From NCBI GenBank assembly GCA_012510745.1, contig JAAZHK010000014.1:1-15519 (forward strand): 15,519 nt of DNA, read 5' to 3'. Under the pieces are notes generated by a model. The model was not told the DNA's origin. It saw nothing but the letters and a program-made list of their open reading frames with translations, and ran no database searches. Shown piece by piece: positions 1-6,694 of the stretch (position 1 is its first letter; every line of letters starts with the position of its first letter). The stretch is from Mycoplasmatota bacterium. Lineage in GTDB: Bacteria; Bacillota_I; Bacilli_A; RF39; UBA660. The translations under genes were made by a program, and so were the position numbers.

Positions 1-182
1 GCATCTGTTAATGTCATCATTCTTAAGCCATCTACAAATTCATTGGCTGTTGCTACATAAGCATTTTTTCTTGAATTTAATATAGCCGCACTTATACTTG
101 GTATTGCTATTACTAATATTATTCCTAATATGACTATTACTGCTAATAATTCTATTAGAGTAAATCCTTTTTTATTTTTCAT
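1..182 (-). CDS. Type IV pilin-like protein, N-terminal 60 residues (partial; 3' part outside window)
   Basis: Reading down from an ATG at 180-182 gives MKNKKGFTLIELLAVIVILG, continuing without a stop to the window edge. This is a class III (prepilin) signal: a short basic leader, a predicted cleavage before Phe in G|FTLIE, the conserved Glu at mature position 5, and a roughly 20-residue hydrophobic helix. Prepilin peptidase cleaves and methylates such proteins, which then assemble into type IV pili, competence pseudopili (ComGC type) or type II secretion pseudopili. The visible part after the helix (PSISAAILNSRKNAYVATAN) is typical of small Gram-positive pilins. The ribosome-binding site AGGAGAAG is at 186-193. 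Which pilus system it serves cannot be told because the C-terminal part and the downstream neighbours are missing. The pilin-like class is certain; the specific role is unknown. Confidence 0.88.
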   Translation of the reverse strand, partial: MKNKKGFTLIELLAVIVILGIILVIAIPSISAAILNSRKNAYVATANEFVDGLRMMTLTD

Positions 183-202
183 ATTCTTCTCCTACTATAT
201 TA

Positions 203-231
203 AGTATATATAAAAAACCTTGTTTTGACAA
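203..231 (-). promoter_or_regulatory. SigA-type promoter of the pilin gene, with -35 inside a terminator hairpin
   Basis: On the minus strand TTGTCA (226-231) and TATACT (203-208) are separated by exactly 17 nt. Each differs from consensus by one base. The expected start site is near 196, leaving about 14 nt of leader that holds AGGAGAAG. The -35 box occupies the loop and inner stem of the upstream gene's terminator, and the spacer covers its descending arm and T-run. Confidence 0.7.
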
Positions 232-242
232 CAAGGTTTTTT
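212..242 (-). terminator. Intrinsic terminator after the acidic membrane protein gene
   Basis: A perfect 13-bp stem (212-224 with 230-242) with a 5-nt loop; on the minus strand it ends in a T6 run. The stem begins at the second base of the upstream gene's TAA stop (241-243). The same DNA carries the pilin promoter. Confidence 0.85.
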
Positions 243-960
243 ATATATTTAATTTTATTGATAAGTTTTTAAGCGTATTTAAAAAATCATTCATTTTTAT
301 TAATTCTTCATCTAATTTGTCATAATTATTATTAGTGATATTTACAGTTTCTTGCTCTTCGATTTCCGTTTCATTTTCTAAACCATAAATTGGAGAAATA
401 AAAGGTGTACTAGTAAACTTTTTATAAGTATCAGATTCTGTTTCAAAGGCCTTTTTTCCTAATTCTTCTTCTGGTAATATAAAATCATCTAATATAACTT
501 CTTTTAATTCTGTTTTAATTTCTTCTTTTGGTTTACTTAATTCTAAGATATTAATTGGTTCATTTCCCTCATCTTGATATTCTTCTTCTAGTATTTCTTC
601 TGTTAAACCTTCAGCTTTTTTAATTAAATCATCATAACTAATGATTGCTGTAGCTTCTTGTTTTTGTTCAAAATTAGTTAATTGAATATTTTCATCTGAT
701 TTGTTATTTATTTCTTCTTTTAATTGATTTAATTCATAAGCGGCTTTTTGTTTTTCCGAAATATTAGTTAATTCAGTAAAATTATTTGGTTTATCACTAC
801 TATCTTCAACTTTGAAAACAAAATCGCTTTCTTCTTCTTCTTTATTTTTGATTGTTCTAGCTTTACGATCAATAATAATAATTGTTATTATTAAAATCAT
901 CATTATTATTAATAAAACATACATAATTATTTTATTGAATTCCATAAATAAAAAATACAT
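241..960 (-). CDS. Acidic single-pass membrane protein of unknown function
   Basis: This 239-residue protein is not recognised as a member of a named family. Residues about 11-30 are a strongly hydrophobic helix (IIMYVLLIIMMILIITIIII), followed by a basic DRKAR stretch. That pattern predicts an N-out, C-in single-pass anchor. The remaining 205 or so residues are low-complexity, rich in Glu, Asn, Lys and Thr, with no cysteine and no obvious enzyme motif; they are probably largely disordered or coiled-coil. The ATG at 958-960 is preferred because GAGGTG lies 5 nt upstream; the internal Met6 has no ribosome-binding site. The gene starts 4 nt after the rsmE stop, and its ribosome-binding site overlaps the rsmE 3' end, so the two are cotranscribed and probably translationally coupled. 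Transcription ends at the hairpin overlapping its stop. A cytoplasmic scaffold or division/envelope adaptor is possible, but nothing in the sequence proves it. Confidence 0.75.
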   Translation of the reverse strand: MYFLFMEFNKIIMYVLLIIMMILIITIIIIDRKARTIKNKEEEESDFVFKVEDSSDKPNNFTELTNISEKQKAAYELNQLKEEINNKSDENIQLTNFEQKQEATAIISYDDLIKKAEGLTEEILEEEYQDEGNEPINILELSKPKEEIKTELKEVILDDFILPEEELGKKAFETESDTYKKFTSTPFISPIYGLENETEIEEQETVNITNNNYDKLDEELIKMNDFLNTLKNLSIKLNI

Positions 961-964
961 TTTT

Positions 965-1675
965 TCACCTCATTAATATATAATTAATAATGGACATTAT
1001 AGTTATTGCTACTGTTTCACTACGTAAGACTAAGTTACCAAGAGTAGCACCTATAAAACCATAATCTAATAATGTTTTTTCTTCTTCTTTAGTAAAACCA
1101 CCTTCTGGTCCTACTACAACTAATATTTTATCATTAATAGTAATATTTGATAAGATTCTTTTTATATTATTTGACGTTTCATTGACAGTTAATAATATTT
1201 TGTAATCGTAATTCTTTTGAATTAAATCATTTATAGTATGGATCTTTTCTATTTTAGCTATTTCCAATCTTTTTGATTGTTCAGAAGCCTCTTTAGCTAT
1301 TTTTTGCCAGCGTGTTATTTTTTCAGTTTCTTTTTTATCAATATTAATAATGGATCTTACTGTTTTTAAAGGAATAATTGTAGTTATTCCTAACTCTACT
1401 GTTTTTTGAATCATATAATCTATTTTTTGTTCACGAATTAAACTTTGAGCTACGGTAACATTTGGTAAAAGAAAATCACTTTTCTTTTTCTCTAATATTT
1501 TAGTTTTTACTAAATTATCAGTATTTATAATTTCACATACAAAACATTCTTTTTGATAAACTATTTCAATTTTATCTTTAATTTTGGCTCTCATTACTTT
1601 AACAATATGATAAGAATCTTCTTTGTTTAAAATAAACAGATCATCTTTAATGGATTCAACAAAATAACGCTGCAT
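965..1675 (-). CDS. rsmE: 16S rRNA (uracil1498-N3)-methyltransferase RsmE
   Basis: A SPOUT-class methyltransferase of 236 residues, close to the usual family length. RsmE methylates N3 of U1498 of 16S rRNA in the assembled 30S subunit, using S-adenosylmethionine. The N-terminus MQRYFVE matches the family's PUA-like RNA-binding domain (about 1-68). The C-terminal knotted domain carries AKEASEQSKR (127-136), the cofactor-loop motif VVVGPEGGFTKEE (186-198) and LGNLVLRSETVAI (212-224), all diagnostic. The start at 1673-1675 follows GGTGG. It is the first gene of a two-gene unit with the acidic membrane protein, under its own extended -10 promoter and separated from sigE by a terminator. Nothing is missing from the catalytic motifs. 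Confidence 0.95.
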   Translation of the reverse strand: MQRYFVESIKDDLFILNKEDSYHIVKVMRAKIKDKIEIVYQKECFVCEIINTDNLVKTKILEKKKSDFLLPNVTVAQSLIREQKIDYMIQKTVELGITTIIPLKTVRSIINIDKKETEKITRWQKIAKEASEQSKRLEIAKIEKIHTINDLIQKNYDYKILLTVNETSNNIKRILSNITINDKILVVVGPEGGFTKEEEKTLLDYGFIGATLGNLVLRSETVAITIMSIINYILMR

Positions 1676-1691
1676 TTATACCACCATTAAA

Positions 1692-1721
1692 ATTATATCA
1701 TGAATTATTAAATATAGTAAA
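1692..1721 (-). promoter_or_regulatory. Promoter of rsmE (extended -10)
   Basis: The minus strand reads TGATATAAT, an extended -10 (TG at 1699-1700, TATAAT at 1692-1697). A weak -35 TTTACT lies at 1716-1721, 18 nt away. The expected start is near 1685, so the leader is about 10 nt and begins almost at GGTGG. Confidence 0.6.
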
Positions 1722-1726
1722 TAATT

Positions 1727-1752
1727 AAAAAAATTAAAGTTTCCTTTAATTT
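1727..1752 (-). terminator. Intrinsic terminator after sigE
   Basis: A 9-bp stem (1731-1739 with 1744-1752) capped by a GAAA tetraloop on the minus strand and followed by T7. The stem is almost all A-T, so it may be weak. Its first two bases are the last two of the sigE TAA stop (1751-1753). Confidence 0.65.
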
Positions 1753-2440
1753 AAATGACTATGATATTTTTTAATTTTTTAATTACTTTCTTTTCAATTC
1801 TAGAAATATATGATTGTGATATGCCCAACAATTCAGCTACTTCTTTTTGAGTTAATTCTTTATGACCCATAAGACCATATCTTAAAATCATAATTTCTCG
1901 ATCTCTAACATCTAAGCGATTAATTTCTTCTAGCAAAGTTTTTTTATCACCTTCTTCTTCTAAACCTCTAGTTACTATATCCTTATCAGTACCTAAAATA
2001 TCTTCTAGATGTAGTTCATTACCATCTGCATCATAACTTAAACTTTCTTCAAAACTAATTTCTGTACGAATTTTTTTGTTTTTCCTTAAATACATTAATA
2101 TTTCATTATCTATACATCGTGATGCATAAGTCGCTAATTTAATATTCTTTTCCATACTAAAGGTTTTAATTCCTTTTATTAACCCTATTGTACCAATGCT
2201 AACTAAATCCTCTAAATCAATTTTAGTATTTTCATATTTTTTTGCTAAAAAGACGACTAAACGGAGATTATGTTCAATTAATTTATCACGAGCAAAAACA
2301 TCTCCTTCTTTAGCTAAAGATAAATAATGAGTTTCCATTTCTTTATCTAATGGTTCAGGTAAAATATCAGAAGCTCCTACAAAAAAAACATTACTGATAT
2401 GCTTAGTTATTGTTATTATTAGTAATAATATACTTATCAT
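1751..2440 (-). CDS. sigE: RNA polymerase sporulation sigma factor SigE (pro-sigma-E)
   Basis: Sigma-70 family factor of 229 residues. Region 2 holds LIEHNLRLVVFLAKKYE (54-70), DLVSIGTIGLIKGI (78-91) and KLATYASRCIDNEILMYLR (101-119). Region 4 is TQKEVAELLGISQSYISRIEKK (197-218), a helix-turn-helix for the -35 element. The stretch IRTEISFEESLSYDADGNEL and DILGTDKDIV fit sigma-E better than sigma-K. Sigma-E drives mother-cell transcription in early sporulation and is made as a membrane-bound inactive precursor. The N-terminus MISILLLIITITKHISNVFF precedes VGASDILPEPL, which aligns with the mature start in Bacillus, so the pro-sequence is about 20 residues, shorter and more hydrophobic than the 27-residue Bacillus one. 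The ATG overlaps the spoIIGA stop (ATGA), with AAGGAGGA at 2447-2454. SigK is the alternative, disfavoured by the spoIIGA neighbour. Confidence 0.93.
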   Translation of the reverse strand: MISILLLIITITKHISNVFFVGASDILPEPLDKEMETHYLSLAKEGDVFARDKLIEHNLRLVVFLAKKYENTKIDLEDLVSIGTIGLIKGIKTFSMEKNIKLATYASRCIDNEILMYLRKNKKIRTEISFEESLSYDADGNELHLEDILGTDKDIVTRGLEEEGDKKTLLEEINRLDVRDREIMILRYGLMGHKELTQKEVAELLGISQSYISRIEKKVIKKLKNIIVI

Positions 2441-3222
2441 ATTAAATCCTCCTTATAATCATTATGAATTATCATATTAATACCTTCTAAATGAAATTTA
2501 TGATCGACAATTCCAACTAAAACTTTTTCATATTTTTTATGATTGATATACATATATTCAGCTTTTAAACATTTAATGATTCCATGACCATTAACTGTTT
2601 CATATGGAACAAAAAGAACATCTTTATAACTATATTTAATTTTATTATTTACAATTAAGCATATAGGTCTTTTTTTATATTGATCATGTAATTGATTACC
2701 TGTATCAATATAACCATCAAATTGATACTTCTTATGATTAATAATAAGGTCGACTTTATAATTATTTTGAAAATTATATTTAATCTTTTTATAACTTTTT
2801 ATATATAAATATAAGATAATTGGACTAATAATTATCATAACAATAAAATTAATTGATAAACCATGATGATAAAAAACCAAACCACTATTTCTATAACTAT
2901 ATTCTATATTTAATAAATATAAAGCTCCCCCTAAAAAAACACTTATAATGTATAAAGTAATGAAATTATTAAAAGTATATTTAATATTTTTATATGAAAA
3001 AGCACTTATAATCATAACAATACTAATAATTAATTTAAAAATAAATAATTGAATATTGTTAATTTCGATAAATAAAATAAAGATACTAAATGCTCCTATT
3101 AAACTTCCAAATATTAATCTGTACCACTTAATATTTCTTTTTAAAACTAGACTTACTGATGTTAAAAGTAAAAAATCAAAAATTAAATTAATAAAAAAAA
3201 TAAGATCGAGATATATTTTCAT
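2437..3222 (-). CDS. spoIIGA: Sporulation sigma-E processing protease SpoIIGA
   Basis: A membrane aspartic protease that cleaves the pro-sequence from sigma-E at the sporulation septum after a forespore signal. The N-terminal half has about five hydrophobic helices (roughly 4-28, 35-53, 58-78, 85-105, 122-143). The C-terminal soluble half has the active-site motif FDGYIDTGNQLHD, with the catalytic Asp near residue 173; the Bacillus protein has DSGN at this place. At 261 residues it is shorter than the roughly 309 of Bacillus, mainly after the protease core, where EGINMIIHNDYKEDLI is the end. Its TGA overlaps the sigE ATG, the classic spoIIGA-sigE pairing. The ATG at 3220-3222 follows GGTGG. 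It lies only 44 nt after ttcA with a terminator between, so it needs its own promoter. Confidence 0.92.
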   Translation of the reverse strand: MKIYLDLIFFINLIFDFLLLTSVSLVLKRNIKWYRLIFGSLIGAFSIFILFIEINNIQLFIFKLIISIVMIISAFSYKNIKYTFNNFITLYIISVFLGGALYLLNIEYSYRNSGLVFYHHGLSINFIVMIIISPIILYLYIKSYKKIKYNFQNNYKVDLIINHKKYQFDGYIDTGNQLHDQYKKRPICLIVNNKIKYSYKDVLFVPYETVNGHGIIKCLKAEYMYINHKKYEKVLVGIVDHKFHLEGINMIIHNDYKEDLI

Positions 3223-3237
3223 TTAACCACCAATATA

Positions 3238-3243
3238 ATTATA
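3238..3243 (-). promoter_or_regulatory. Candidate -10 element for spoIIGA
   Basis: The minus strand has TATAAT at 3238-3243, 16 nt from the spoIIGA start, the same placing as the clearer promoters nearby. No sigma-A -35 hexamer is visible, as expected where Spo0A activates such promoters, but no convincing Spo0A box is visible either. Most of the upstream region is the terminator of ttcA. Confidence 0.35.
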
Positions 3244-3267
3244 AAAAAAAACATTCACGAAGAATGT
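3243..3267 (-). terminator. Intrinsic terminator after ttcA
   Basis: Stem ACATTC/GAATGT (3251-3256 with 3262-3267), a 5-nt loop, then T9 on the minus strand. The A of the ttcA TGA stop (3267-3269) is the first base of the stem. It separates ttcA from spoIIGA. Confidence 0.8.
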
Positions 3268-4079
3268 CATTTCTTATGATAATTATCTAAAAAATGTTTT
3301 TTAGTCTTTTTTTCTTTAAATCCAATAACAGCATCTAAATTAATATTTTCACTACTGCGCATAATATTAATATCTGCATCTTCAAATTTATGAGTTAAAT
3401 CTTTAATTAATTCTTTTATTTCTACTCTTTTGTTATTTTGGTTAGATGATTGGATACAACTGCAATCTAAAAAAGTTAATTGATTATATTCAGCCCATGC
3501 TATAATATCTTCTTCTTTTACATAATATAATGGTCTAATTAACTGTATATTTTTAAAATTATCACTATATAGTTTTGGCATCATAGTTTTATATTCCCCA
3601 GCATAAATTATGTTTAACATAATTGTTTCAATAATATCATTAAAATGATGTCCAAGTGCTATTTTGTTACAATTTAATTCTTGAGCTTTACTATAAAGAA
3701 AACCTCTACGCATTCTAGCACATAAATAACAAGGAGAGTTATTAGGGTGTTTATTAATAATAGTAAAAATATCAGTTTTAAATATTGTTGCTTGAATGTT
3801 TAATTTTGTTAAATTTTCTTTAATTTTTTGAAGATGTTTTTTCTTATAGCCAGGGTCCATAATAATATATTTTAATTCAAACTTAATTTTACCATGGCGA
3901 GAAAATTCTTCTAAGCATTTGGCTAATAAAAAGGAATCTTTACCACCACTAAGACAAACAGCTATTTTGTCACCATCACTAATTAATTCATATTGATTAA
4001 TAGACCTAATAAATCTAGACCAAATCTTTTTTCTAAATTTTTTTATAATGCTGTTTTCTATATCTTTATAATTATTCAT
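3267..4079 (-). CDS. ttcA: TtcA-like tRNA 2-thiocytidine biosynthesis protein (PP-loop ATPase)
   Basis: A PP-loop ATPase of 270 residues that fits the TtcA family, which thiolates C32 of certain tRNAs using ATP and an iron-sulfur cluster. The P-loop is AVCLSGGKDSFLLAK (40-54, SGGKDS at 44-49). SPCYLCARMRRGFLYSKA (115-131) gives the CxxC cluster ligands C117 and C120. ALGHHFNDIIET (141-152) and MMPKLYSDNF (166-175) are further family blocks. A third ligand is expected near LDCSC, so C206 or C208. The segment between this and KRVEIKELI is short and lacks the extra cysteines I recall from clostridial relatives. The start follows GGTGAT and an extended -10. It is divergent from the hydrolase gene. 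The exact tRNA target is inferred from the family only; related PP-loop enzymes with other substrates are possible. Confidence 0.85.
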   Translation of the reverse strand: MNNYKDIENSIIKKFRKKIWSRFIRSINQYELISDGDKIAVCLSGGKDSFLLAKCLEEFSRHGKIKFELKYIIMDPGYKKKHLQKIKENLTKLNIQATIFKTDIFTIINKHPNNSPCYLCARMRRGFLYSKAQELNCNKIALGHHFNDIIETIMLNIIYAGEYKTMMPKLYSDNFKNIQLIRPLYYVKEEDIIAWAEYNQLTFLDCSCIQSSNQNNKRVEIKELIKDLTHKFEDADINIMRSSENINLDAVIGFKEKKTKKHFLDNYHKK

Positions 4080-4096
4080 ATTATCACCACAGAAAG

Positions 4097-4105
4097 ATTA
4101 TAACA
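4097..4105 (-). promoter_or_regulatory. Extended -10 promoter of ttcA
   Basis: The minus strand reads TGTTATAAT (TG at 4104-4105, TATAAT at 4097-4102), 18 nt before the ttcA ATG. The -35 region is poor, which an extended -10 can tolerate. The predicted leader is about 11 nt and consists of little more than GGTGAT. Confidence 0.55.
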
Positions 4106-4143
4106 TATAATTATTATATTCATAAAATACTTTAGGTGATAAG

Positions 4144-4968
4144 ATGTACTTTAAATATAAAGATATCAATCTTTATTATGAGCAATATGGTAATGGAAAA
4201 GAAAACATTATTATTTTTCCTGGTTGGGGCGATAATCGATTATCGTTTATACCAATGATTAATATGTTAAAAAATGATTTTTCTATTTATATTGTTGATT
4301 ACCCAGGTTTTGGGAAAAGTAATTTCCCTAATAATGATTTAAATATTTTAGACTATGCTTATATGTTTGTTAATTTTATAAATAATAATAAAATTAACAA
4401 TCCTATATTAATTGGTCACTCCTTTGGAGGTAGAATCATTATAGCTTTATGTGGAATTTTAAAAATTAATGTGCAAAAAATTATTTTAATTGATTCGGCT
4501 GGTATTAAAAGAAGAAAAAAATTATTTGTTAGAACTAAAGAAAGAATCTATAAAAGATTAAAAAAGATTAAATTACCTAAATGTATTTTTAATAAATATA
4601 ATGAACTTTTAATTAAAATATTTGGTTCAAGTGACTTTAAGAATTTAAATCCAAGTATTCGTAAAACTTTTATTAATATTGTTAATTATGATTTAACAGA
4701 TTTTTTAACTAATATTAAAGAGCCTACTTTAATTATTTGGGGAGAAAAAGATCAAGATACTCCTTTGGCTGATGGAATTTTAATGGAAAAGAAAATAAAA
4801 GATAGTGGTTTAGTTATCATAAAAAATACTCATCATTTTTGTTATTTAGAGAATTTTCACGTTAATTATATTATTAGAGAGTTTTTAAAAACCACCACCG
4901 CCACCGCCTCCTCCGCCTCCTCCACCGCCGGAAGAAAATCCACCTCCACTACCTGTTCCAGAGGATAA
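4144..4968 (+). CDS. Alpha/beta-fold hydrolase with antisense-encoded C-terminal extension
   Basis: An alpha/beta hydrolase of about 248 residues plus an unusual tail. Core motifs in order: the oxyanion region IIIFPGWGDNR (22-32), VDYPGFGKSNFP (51-62), the nucleophile elbow LIGHSFGGR (89-97, Ser93), an Asp acid in WGEKDQDTP (199-207, Asp203) and the His in KNTHHFCYLENF (227-238). The order and spacing match carboxylesterase- or MhpC-like enzymes; the substrate cannot be deduced. There is no signal peptide, so it is probably cytoplasmic. The ATG follows TAGGTGATAAG. The fold should end around REFL (245-248), but there is no stop there: the frame continues 26 residues (Thr, Ala and Ser-rich) through the antisense strand of the DUF2207 polyglycine tail to TAA at 4966-4968. 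It is the only plus-strand gene here besides sspI. Confidence 0.88.
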   Translation: MYFKYKDINLYYEQYGNGKENIIIFPGWGDNRLSFIPMINMLKNDFSIYIVDYPGFGKSNFPNNDLNILDYAYMFVNFINNNKINNPILIGHSFGGRIIIALCGILKINVQKIILIDSAGIKRRKKLFVRTKERIYKRLKKIKLPKCIFNKYNELLIKIFGSSDFKNLNPSIRKTFINIVNYDLTDFLTNIKEPTLIIWGEKDQDTPLADGILMEKKIKDSGLVIIKNTHHFCYLENFHVNYIIREFLKTTTATASSASSTAGRKSTSTTCSRG

Positions 4969-6657
4969 ATTACTTGAAGTAGAACTGTAAGCTTTTGAAA
5001 CACTATTATTAATAGAACTAGTAAGATTACTAGTTAAAAATATAAAACTATTAAAGTTATGATAATATTCTGGATTAGCTTCAATTTTTACTTTTAAAAC
5101 TTTTTCGACTGATTTAGCAATACCAAACATAGTAGCATAAACTAAATATTTTTCCCATAAGGTGATTTCGGGCAATTCCTTATCAGACATATTACTAAAA
5201 TCAAGCATAAAATTTTTAAGACCAATCCATTGATAGTAATAGTTATTACCTTCTGTTGTACGCTTAAAATTTAATATTATTATTAACATGCAAACAAAAC
5301 TTATTATAGATAAAAGGATTCCTATAATTGATCCTATTGCCATAAAAACAATCCCTAACAGAAAAAAGATACTTAAAAATAATCCTTTTTTATATTTTAG
5401 TTTTGTTTGGTTTTCAAAATAATTTTTTTTAGTTGATTCATTTTCAACAACTGTTTTCCATTTTAAATATTGATTATTAAATTTAACTGCACGGGAATTA
5501 CTTGTAGGATAGTTTCTTATTTCCTTAGTAGAAACTTCTTTGCTATTTCCAATTGTATTAAATAATAAATTCATCAAAATATTGTCAGATTTAGATAGTT
5601 CTTCATTATTTGTACTCTTGGTTAAAAGATATTCTTTTTTATTTAAGGGGCTTACTGTAATAAGCTTTTTTCTTATTAAATTTGATATTTCAGCTGAAAA
5701 CGACTTGACAGAAACACGATGATTAATCAAATACTCAACATTAGATGGAGTATCTTCTGTAGGAAACTCTCTATAATATTTGACAGGTAATGGATTTTTA
5801 TCCTTTTTAAAATGTTTATTTATTATATATATCGTGTACCCTATTATAAATATAGTTAATATTATGGTTAATACATCTATACCCTTGATAATATAATATT
5901 TTATATTATCATATTTACGTAATTTATTAGCTTTATCAGCTGCTGATATTTCTTCTTTTAAAATAGTTTTTAGTTGATCTTGATGAGTATTTTTTTTAGC
6001 ATTAATAATTTGATTACGATTAAAAGTCATTCTAGTATCTATAAAAGTGTATTCTTTAACAGAAGATATTGTAGCTACTAAACCATTACTAATAGATTTT
6101 ACTTCCCCAGAAAGTGGTCCGTGAGCCCAAACTTTAATAGAATCATCATTATTAGGTAAAGTTAATTGAATAGAAACGTCATTTAATGGGTCTTGGAAAT
6201 CTTTACCAATAAAATTCCAATAAACTTCGCCTACATCATTATGCAATAATGCTACATCAAGTAACTTATAACTAATATAATAGCCTTTAGACTCATTATT
6301 AGCGTAATTATACATTTTTAAACTAAGTTGATTGTTAATGTTATTCTTTTCATAATAACCAGTTGATCCTAAGCTACCATTATTTACTAAAGTCATTTCA
6401 TTGATAATGTCACAATTAATATTAGCTGTATATACTCTTATATCAGTAATATCAGATGCAGAATATATTGAATCACTATTATATAAAATGTCTCTTTTAA
6501 AACCATTAAAATTACCTGTTTGGATAATGCATTCATTAACTGTCATATCACCATTAATATCAACATGAGCGTCTATTTTAAATTTAGTTATATCATAATC
6601 AATAGCGTAGACTTTTAGAGGTAATAATAAAATAATTAAAAACCAAATTCTTTTCAT
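4885..6657 (-). CDS. DUF2207 family membrane protein with polyglycine C-terminus
   Basis: A 590-residue predicted membrane protein of the DUF2207 family, whose biochemical role is not established. A signal peptide (1-18, ending KVYA) leads into an extracellular beta-rich domain (about 20-250; YDITKFKIDAHVDINGDMTV is typical of the family). A helix at about 255-278 crosses the membrane. A cytoplasmic region follows, with FPTEDTPSNVEYL (298-310) and a winged-helix-like part. Two close hydrophobic helices (about 425-462) come next, then LWEKYLVYATMFGIAKSV (500-517), a family block. The C-terminus is Ser/Gly-rich and ends in 13 glycines and Phe, as DUF2207 proteins commonly do. The polyglycine tract makes a GC-rich patch. 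The gene has AGGAGGA upstream, follows lemA across a terminator, and overlaps the convergent hydrolase gene by 84 nt. Confidence 0.9.
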   Translation of the reverse strand: MKRIWFLIILLLPLKVYAIDYDITKFKIDAHVDINGDMTVNECIIQTGNFNGFKRDILYNSDSIYSASDITDIRVYTANINCDIINEMTLVNNGSLGSTGYYEKNNINNQLSLKMYNYANNESKGYYISYKLLDVALLHNDVGEVYWNFIGKDFQDPLNDVSIQLTLPNNDDSIKVWAHGPLSGEVKSISNGLVATISSVKEYTFIDTRMTFNRNQIINAKKNTHQDQLKTILKEEISAADKANKLRKYDNIKYYIIKGIDVLTIILTIFIIGYTIYIINKHFKKDKNPLPVKYYREFPTEDTPSNVEYLINHRVSVKSFSAEISNLIRKKLITVSPLNKKEYLLTKSTNNEELSKSDNILMNLLFNTIGNSKEVSTKEIRNYPTSNSRAVKFNNQYLKWKTVVENESTKKNYFENQTKLKYKKGLFLSIFFLLGIVFMAIGSIIGILLSIISFVCMLIIILNFKRTTEGNNYYYQWIGLKNFMLDFSNMSDKELPEITLWEKYLVYATMFGIAKSVEKVLKVKIEANPEYYHNFNSFIFLTSNLTSSINNSVSKAYSSTSSNLSSGTGSGGGFSSGGGGGGGGGGGGGF

Positions 6658-6670
6658 TTATCCTCCTATC

Positions 6671-6694
6671 AAAAAAACTTGCTTAGCAAGTTTT
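6671..6694 (-). terminator. Terminator/attenuator between lemA and the DUF2207 gene
   Basis: Stem AAAACTTGC/GCAAGTTTT (6674-6682 with 6686-6694), 3-nt loop, then T7 on the minus strand. The stem uses the last two bases of the lemA TAA stop. The next gene starts at 6657 with AGGAGGA immediately after the T-run, leaving little room for a separate promoter, so partial read-through is likely. Confidence 0.8.

Noticed and set aside
3255..3261. TCACGAA as a Spo0A box for spoIIGA
   Set aside because: One mismatch to TGNCGAA, but it is the loop and stem of the ttcA terminator and occurs only once; too weak to call.
4891..4929. GC-rich NCC-repeat tract as foreign DNA or a CRISPR-like repeat
   Set aside because: It is the complement of 13 consecutive glycine codons at the end of the DUF2207 gene, a normal feature of that family.
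5540..5722. 60-codon plus-strand reading frame
   Set aside because: It lies wholly inside the DUF2207 gene on the other strand, has no ribosome-binding site, and gives no recognisable protein.
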